A DNA stretch of 64,000 nucleotides from Rhynchonema sp. JSB1_4 (taxonomy: Eukaryota; Nematoda; Chromadorea; Monhysterida; Xyalidae), in assembly GCA_030248065.1 (NCBI GenBank), contig JASAMV010003308.1:1-64000 (forward strand), read 5' to 3'. Every line of letters begins with the position of its first letter. Within the stretch, counting starts at the first letter, position 1. This document shows, piece by piece, positions 56,945 to 64,000 of this stretch. A model generated the notes under the pieces. It did no database searches. It was not told the origin of the DNA and worked only from the letters and a program-made list of their open reading frames with translations. A program made the translations under genes and the position numbers.

Positions 56945-59900
56945 GAAGTCATCCACTATCACTAAAGACCTACATAGATTCACAAAATTCCGCAAAATCA
57001 TTTCCCATGACCATCACGTTCATAACAAAATATGTCCCGTATTTTCGGGTACCAAAAATGTCAAGCACGTTTTTGTGTATAGTAATGTTCGGTACGCATG
57101 AAAATGCATGGACAAACAACTCAATTACATGCTCAAATCAAACCAGCTGAACAGAACACACGGCAGCATGAAACTTGTTGATAACTTTATTCATATCCTG
57201 ACTTTCCCGACAGCTGCCCCATTTATTTTTTGCATGTATGGGTATAATAGCGAACATATATCATTATGCCACACTATTCCGAGTAAAACACGAAATGATT
57301 GCACTTTTTGAAAATCACCGGTGCAACAATAAAATCCAGTAGTCTGCTCTTTATGCACGCGGCATCTGTCTGACATGCTTTTTGACCGTGGGAAAGTCAC
57401 CCCGACGGATAGCGGGATTACATATGTGATGCACACTTACATCGGGACATGCGCGCATATTTGGTTGGCTCTAACGGCAGAACAGTGATTCCAAGGTTCA
57501 TCACGTTTTTCGTTTTGGGCATTTGGGCATGAAACGTCGACTGGGGACCAAATAAGCCCCTTATTCTCAGAGCAATGACCACAATACCATAGGCATTGTA
57601 TACTGTACAGTATATAAGTATATATCATACCACTATAAAGAGGGTAGGTAGACTGTTGAACTAAAGTGCTCTACATGGCCGTATCCCGACAATGGACATG
57701 ATAACAAAATTTTCCTAACCCCATGCCGCATAACTCCATTGTGTACCACCACCAGTAAACCCCCAAACATCACGCACAAAAAGCGCAGTCCCGGCGGCGC
57801 ATGCGGTGTAAACGTTATACAATCGAATCTAATTCATGCCGAACAGATGTTTGCATGAAATACGTGCTGGGAAAACGCAACAGCGGTCATGGACAACAAA
57901 AGGTGTTATTGTGATTGTCATAATAAGCATATTAGATTGATTTCACCAATTTAGACACGCTTGTGTGAACTGGGTGGGAAAGTTTTGACGGTTGAAAAGT
58001 CGTTTTATTGTTTTGTGACTTTTTGTTGCCATTTTTTGTTATCATGCCCATTGCACGGTTGTTTGGTCTGACCTCTTCACGCCCAGTTTTTCAGGCCCGA
58101 ATATTTGATCCATTTATCGGCTTAGGCTCCAGCCGGGCCTGAACCAATGCCCCGGGACTGAACCGTCGAACAACATACAGAGGTTCGATGCTAAAAACTA
58201 ACCACTTCCATACAATATTACGCAATGTTGCACAACAAAAAAAGCAACACGGGAGGGCTAAACACAACAAACACGCCCACTGGGCCAAACCGTCACAATG
58301 GCCATGCTTGCACAATTTTAGGTTTGCACAAAAACCATCAGAATATTATTGCATCGGCACCCCTGGACCTGAAATCAACACACGGCACCAATTGTTGTTA
58401 CTCAACGCACATGGTGGATGGGACATGTAGTGCTTTGTATATGGGCTTGTGTCGCAATTCTGCGCAATATCACCAATTTCAGATGGTTTTGGGTTACTGT
58501 AAGGCATGCCACGCTTGGAATAAAGGAATAATGCCCGCTTTTCCTCCATGGGCATGTTTGGACATTTTGACCATCAGGTTTCAGAATTGTGTAATTAATT
58601 TTTACTTCTTTGAGAAAAAGTACAAGTGTGAAAAACAGATCGTTGCTTGATTCGCTCTTGCATTTTGAAATGTTTTGACTTTACACAACAGCGAGCGGGG
58701 CAGGCAGGTGCTTTCCCATGCTTGCAGTCGTAACGCGACGGCCCTTAATTCACACGTCACCTTCATTTTTGACATGCCATGCACTTTTGACAAGTCAAAT
58801 TTTTCCTAAATAATGTTGGATGTGTTCCCCTACGATGAATGTCTATAACCTATTCTAATGTTTTGTTATATATTTTTTTGAAAACGATATACCCAACAAG
58901 TTTTAATTCAAAGTGCCAAAGTTATTGTCGAATTTCAATCACACGCAGTTTGTGCCCCAAACTGACAGCCGGTTCGTTCTAATCAATTTATTAAATAATT
59001 CGCGTGTGAAAGTGGTGGCAAATCATATAGTGCTAAATTTGATGATTTGATTTGAAGAACCTGTCAAAAAGTGTGTGTTCGTGTGGTGCTTGGGTCAGCA
59101 CCTGTACTTCTATTTTTTTGCCCTTTCCGGTTCATAAGTTCCTTATCTACTATCTATGTATTTTGCATGTGTAGCCGTAAAAAGAGAGATTGCATTTTTC
59201 AGCAATATTGGGTTTCATCAAAAACTGTTTTTTGGGTTATTTGATATGTCGCATCAAAATTGCAATTATTTTGCACGTAAAGCCAGACCAGTTCAAAGCA
59301 CGTGCAACCCCAGACAGGTGTTTTTTCAAGTGCTTTGAATAGAAGAAAGAAATTGTCTTCCCCAAAACACAAACACCATTTATTGCAATTTTAGAATTGC
59401 GTCTGTAAATCAAGCACGAGGTGTTTTTTACACATTTTCTGAAAACGTTCGGTGGCAGCATATTTTTAATGGTCGCTCTGTTCTGCGATTTTTGGGTACG
59501 AATAGCAATCATTATTATAGTTTTGATTAAAAAAATTGACCGTACCCAAAAGTGTATAACCTTGCAAATTTAATGTTCATGGCAGACCCGTCAACCAAAT
59601 GTTGCTTTTTGGTTTTTATCATTTTAGTTTTTTGCAGGAAAAACCCATTTTCTCCTTCCCAAGAGCGGCAGGTGCGCGAGATGTCTTGGGGGAAAATAAA
59701 TTGTTTTTTATAAAAAAGTATAAATTCCACAAAATATCAAGCCGGGTTTCTAAAAATAAACAAGTAAGTTACTTCGTATAGCCTGCAGCTCCAAGATAAA
59801 GACGTAAACCCGGGCCACGCAAAATTTAGTCCCATTTTTGACAGACGTCGAAGCGCCTTCTAAACGCATGCATCAACAGAATATAAATGTTGCAAAACGT

Positions 59901-61360
59901 TGCTTTTTGCATATTATGTACCAGCGCTTGGGCTCCTGCTGTTTTATTACTACGCGAATGAACGCAAAAACTGGCTCAATAAATGTTCCAAAATCTGAAA
60001 CGTTCATGACATGGAAATGCGCCACAGAAACGGTTATTGGGCCTTTTCATCAGACCCAATTTCGTTGCAGAGAATTTCAACATGTCGCATGAAAATATAA
60101 CTTTCAATTTCGGCCCCATAAACTGAAAGAGGGAAGTGGAAGAAATTGCTACAAAACACAGTAACCTTGTCTCTGAAACACGTTTCCGTGCCTTTTCGGA
60201 AGGTTACGGTGTGGCGTTTGTTTCTGTTGCGTACACCAATGGTTTGGAGGGTTGCATTACTGGGCACCGGGTGAACAAATTCAACAGTCACCCGAACGCA
60301 TATGTACATACAGTGCAAATTGTCGAAAGATGCCCCAATAAGTGAGATGAGAGGAAGGGTGCTTCCAGAGAGAAGAATGGGTCAAAGTCTCAGGCGAGGC
60401 GTGAATTAATGAAGTATACCTACTTGGGGTCAAATGGGGAAACAATATAGTTTTTGGCGAGACCAAGAAGAAAAGGTTAGCACCCCATGCAAAATTCGGG
60501 TTACACCTGAATTACCCTATTGTATTGCGATTGCACCATTATGAAAGGTCTACATACAGTCATTGTGTTGATCTTAATCTTAGGCCGTATGATTTTCTTG
60601 CTCTTGCATCTTCGGTATCTAACCGGCAAAAATGTTGCATTTACTGACGGACCCCTAGAAACTCGGCTGCTGAAAAACTCTCATATGGCATAAGAAAATT
60701 ATGACCAAAATTATGCCGTTCAAGTGCTTGCTTTTGGGATTTTGAGCCACGCCTCCTCCACATTATGCTAATTGCGGTGAGGTGTTCAAGATGATTACAC
60801 GCCACAGGTGCAAAACACACTTTGTTTGGCGTACGTTAATCCGTTGAGACATCAGAAATTCAGATTTTTTTTCCAAACGCCCACATTTGCTGCGGTGCCA
60901 CTACAGTATCCCGAACCAAAAGAGACTTCCTTGATTGCAAACACACCCATTGATTGACGTTTGTTGCAAAAACAGCTGCAGATATTTTTCACCGAGAGGG
61001 ATTTTTGCGCCATGGTTTGGTTTGACTAATTTGAAACGGAACCTTTCATTGTGTGGGTGGCTGGAGGCAGAAACAAGTGGTGTTGTAATTTGTCATTATG
61101 TATTTTTCTTCGCGAAGAAAACGAGCACACATTTTGAGCACGGGCATTTTCCGAATTTTTATTTCCCATTTCCACATTCTTAAATTATCATAAGCAAAGT
61201 AGGTATTCTGTACAGGATACAGTATCATCCCAAGCCAAACAAGCTCTGACGCACAAAAACCACTGAAATCATAATTCTCAACCGTAGACAGGCGCGCTTT
61301 AGAAAATTCGTGATAAAAAATGATATTCTATTTTCAGAGAGACAGGATGTTATGGCGTAC
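56945..61360. other. No gene recognised
   Basis: About 4.4 kb of low-copy AT-rich DNA. I looked on both strands for family-like exons and found none. A TTAGGC-type word (GGCTTAGGCTCC) lies at about 58120. Part of it may be the 3' portion of the minus-strand membrane-protein gene that starts above 61.3 kb, because that gene's later exons were not located. Confidence 0.4.
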
Positions 61361-61923
61361 CTTGTTCGTTCTGAAGGCGCATCTGCAAAACATTCCAGGC
61401 CCAAGACGTGACCTCACGCAAGGTGTACAACACACACACCAATAACAGAAAAAAGATAAAAAGACATTGAGAGTAAAAAAGTGTCCAAGATGTGCGTGGA
61501 TTCAATGCAAGATCGACCTTCACAGAAAAATCAATCATGTATAAAAAACCTGCATGTTCTGGGCACTGATGTAGTTGGGGATCTTGAATGTGGAAGTGGT
61601 CTGTGGTCTGAAACGAGTTTGTCCCGAACTGCACCAGTAACCCTTGTTATTTGACTGTGTAATCACACAAAATGCACATGGTGTGTTGTACTGTATAAAA
61701 TTGGCTTGCGGTCAGAATGTGCAAAAAAAATGAGTAACAAAATCTTGGGTCACACTTACGACATTTCTGAATGTTTTGCCGATAATGCCCAGAAACCATA
61801 CCAAATATTTATGAGAGGGAAAGTCACACGAAGGTCATAAAAAAGGTACGGGTGTTCCTCCAGACCATAAACGTACACTGTATGCAGCACAAAGATGCGC
61901 TTACTGTATACGATTTTTGGGCA
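61361..61923 (-). CDS. Multi-membrane protein of unknown family, internal exons
   Basis: Three exons fit in phase on the minus strand: about 61923-61761 (5' limit uncertain), 61628-61550 and 61517-61361. All three end at GT donors. They encode RIFVLHTVYVYGLEEHPYLF, then YDLRVTFPLINIWYGFWALS, then the polar linker FRPQTTSTFKIPNYISAQNM, and then ALNPRTSWTLFYSQ followed by the long helix CLFIFFLLLVCVLYTL and REVTSWAWNVL. At least two to three membrane helices are evident. I cannot name the family. The first and last exons were not found. The coordinated phases and protein-like composition make a real gene likely. Confidence 0.55.
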
Positions 61924-62871
61924 CTATCGTAACCCAAACAACTTTTGAGAGAAGTTATAAACGTAATAAAACGTCATGTTTTGAAAAAAATGAGAAATAC
62001 TGTAATCTAAGCATCAAATTACTGTAGCGTGTCCACCACGATGCAGGAGTACTGTAGAGGTTAGTCCAATAACGTTGCGATAAGGCAGTCCGCCCGTGTG
62101 TATCACAGTTGTTGATTATCGATTTTTGGATTTATCGATTGATTAGTGCGATCGACACGCTGATTGGCTGCTGCTGGATGGTTGAGCGAACAACATCGAT
62201 GCTTTGAGAAGGGCATCTGAAATTGAAGAAACTATTTTTTGAGAAAATAAGATGAGTATACTCGGTATGGCATATACAGCTTATCAAACACACCACATCA
62301 ATGGGCATGATAATAAGCGCCGGACAGAGCACGTAAAGAAAATGGGAGATAGGAATCTTCACGAACAGCCTCCGCGTCCGTGTTTTTCTGGCCGGTTGTG
62401 TCTTAGGCTTTCTTTCAGGCTGAGGCTTAGGCTCCGACCGGGAAAACATGTCCATAGAAAGACAAAAATCAAGAAAAGTTCAACTTTAGGCTTCGAGGTC
62501 AGGCTAGGGTTCAAACCTGCCCTGCGACGTGGGATGCTGTTCGTGAAGATTTCTATCTGCGCTTTGTCAAGAAATCCGTGTGCATACTGTATAGATTGCA
62601 CAAAAAACTTGACCTCGATTCAGGCTATGATAACGGCTGGAAGTGAGCAGAAACATCTAGAGTGCGGCGAAGCATGAACATCCAAGCGCTAAAACATGAA
62701 TGGACTTTGCGTTCCATGTTTAGGCTCAATTTTAGAACCTATAGTTACCATTTCAACGATGTCTAATCGTGTTAAACGTGGGTATGACATCACGAACAGC
62801 GATCTTATTGCTGGCACGCAAAGTGTAACCCCCATAAACAATGACACAAATAACCCCGTTTCCCAACGCAC

Positions 62872-63190
62872 CACTAGGCAGTGTGCCAGCCCTAATCCTG
62901 GCTTTGACCGTCTCCTCCAACTGTTGAATGTAGTCCACCGTCGCGTAGATCAGCTGAGATTCGGTGCTTCGACGTGGAGACAGATGACCCCTCAAAGGGA
63001 CGGGCAGCAGACTGCGAAGTCGGCACAGTTCGACCCGCCGTTTGGCCCATTTGACCGATGGGGACTGTTTTTGTTGATTGAATCGATTATTAGATGACGA
63101 TAGACGATATCGATTGGGTTTATGGATTGATTTTGAGTCCTGCTCGATGGGCGAACACGTAGAAGGACTGGCGCGTAGATGGTGGTGCAT
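62872..63190 (-). CDS. Helix-loop-helix protein exon
   Basis: From the ATG at 63190 the frame reads a serine/asparagine/histidine-rich stretch (residues 1-46), then KWAKRRVELCRLRSLLP (helix 1, about 47-63). A loop with a proline/arginine run follows, and then STESQLIYATVDYIQQLEET (helix 2, about 76-95). Conserved HLH hydrophobic positions and the LR..LLP end of helix 1 are present. The basic region lacks the classical ER.RR pattern, so DNA binding is uncertain and an Id-like inhibitor is possible. A GTGCGT donor at about 62871 suggests the exon ends there; without it the frame stays open to 62753. Further exons are not identified. Confidence 0.55.
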
Positions 63191-63594
63191 TGTGTCGATA
63201 ATTGTTCGATTTTGTGAATGCAACTTGAACGATATTCAGTCAACTGAAATGTCAATGAATGAGTAAGCATATTTTACGAATTTAGCCATTCATAAAATGA
63301 AATTCACGTGTTTTTGCTGAACTGTGAATCAGCTGTGCACGTGCGTATGTGCCTACCATTGTCTGCACAAGGAACAGATGGTGAGATTTTTTTAAACTCA
63401 CAGATGCTATCCGACCCTGGGGTCAAGGGAGGAAATAAAACTGTAATTATTTGAACTTGAACAAATTATAAACGGATGCAAACGAGCATAGCAATGCACG
63501 ACGGAAAGTGAACGTGTGCCCAAGAACCGCAGATAGAAGTGAACTAGACGGGACCCGTGCCTACGGCTTGGCTACAACGCCGCGCCCGTGCCGT

Positions 63595-63655
63595 GCCACC
63601 CCTCCCCCAAACCCCCAAGCCCCCCAAAACCCCCCCCCCCGGGGGGGGGGCCACA
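63595..63655. repeat. C-run/G-run palindrome
   Basis: A CCCCCAAACCCCCAAGCCCC stretch leads into a 13-C run directly followed by a 10-G run. Structure-prone DNA of the same style as the hAT-like subterminal tracts, but no ends are recognisable. Confidence 0.6.
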
Positions 63656-64000
63656 CACAGACAAACAACCCCATTGGTGTGACCCTTGGATTGCGCTAAA
63701 TCGGAACAAAGAAGCGTGAAACTTGAATTGTCCAGGTTTTTTCATTTTTACAAAGGCAGATAAACATTTGGAGGTCTCTCATCAGTCCCCAAACTCCAGT
63801 AAACACTCAGTGTTCCGAAAAAGCGAAACTGACTGAATATCCCAAATAAACAAAACACCCAACCCACAAAAGTACAGAATGAATGCGAATGCACAACAAC
63901 AAGTGTGCAACAGGCACACACACATCACTCAACTCCGCCCACTTGTGTGTGTGTGTAGCAGATTGGGAGGGTGCTGGACTTTCCCACGCCCGCAAACGGC
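63656..64000. other. Right edge of the window, no gene assigned
   Basis: No family-like exon. The final minus-strand bases read GCCGTTTGCGGGCGTGGGAA, which in one frame resembles part of a P-loop, but the window ends there. Confidence 0.4.

Noticed and set aside
58225..58650. 141-codon open frame
   Set aside because: The composition is not protein-like, there is no domain, and no neighbouring exon supports it.
63950..64000. P-loop-like AGVGKSST in one minus-strand frame at the window edge
   Set aside because: The first glycine of the P-loop is a proline in this frame, and nothing downstream looks like a GTPase or ATPase. The window ends before it can be tested.

Overview
The window looks like a repeat-laden invertebrate genome, most probably a nematode. 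Five multi-exon genes can be rebuilt with GT-AG introns that keep codon phase: a patched-related (PTR) sterol-sensing-domain protein, a Rap1 GTPase, a GRAMD4 homologue, a chemoreceptor-like seven-helix receptor resembling nematode srsx proteins, and an unidentified multi-membrane protein. There is also a helix-loop-helix exon and a small signal-anchored protein of unknown family. The nematode assignment is inference. It rests on the PTR/srsx pair and on short runs of TTAGGC, the nematode telomere hexamer, inside repeats. I cannot name the species.

Layout. 1-1859: repeats upstream of, or in an intron of, the PTR gene. 1860-7612 (+): last nine exons of the PTR gene. 7943-8922 (-): small unknown gene, with a damaged copy at 26838-27041 (+). 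9-14 kb: non-coding DNA with transposons. 14795-17646 (-): complete rap-1, six exons. 17.6-19.8 kb: no genes. 19.8-26.6 kb: a dense nest of non-autonomous hAT-like elements rich in G/C runs. 27-31 kb: hAT remnants and a long C tract. 31143-37700 (+): complete GRAMD4-like gene, 17 exons. 38-44 kb: repeats. 44486-50482 (+): receptor gene, 7 exons, with a 4.3-kb intron full of foldback elements. 50.5-57 kb: large inverted repeats, one carrying a tRNA-like head. 57-61.3 kb: no gene recognised. 61361-63190 (-): membrane-protein exons and an HLH exon.

The genes are unrelated, as is usual in a eukaryotic interval, and no operon is evident. The main novelty is in the mobile DNA. Many families look non-autonomous, and several carry perfect target-site duplications. 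They share termini but differ in the short word that is iterated inside them. No transposase reading frame was seen, so the enzymes presumably act from elsewhere.
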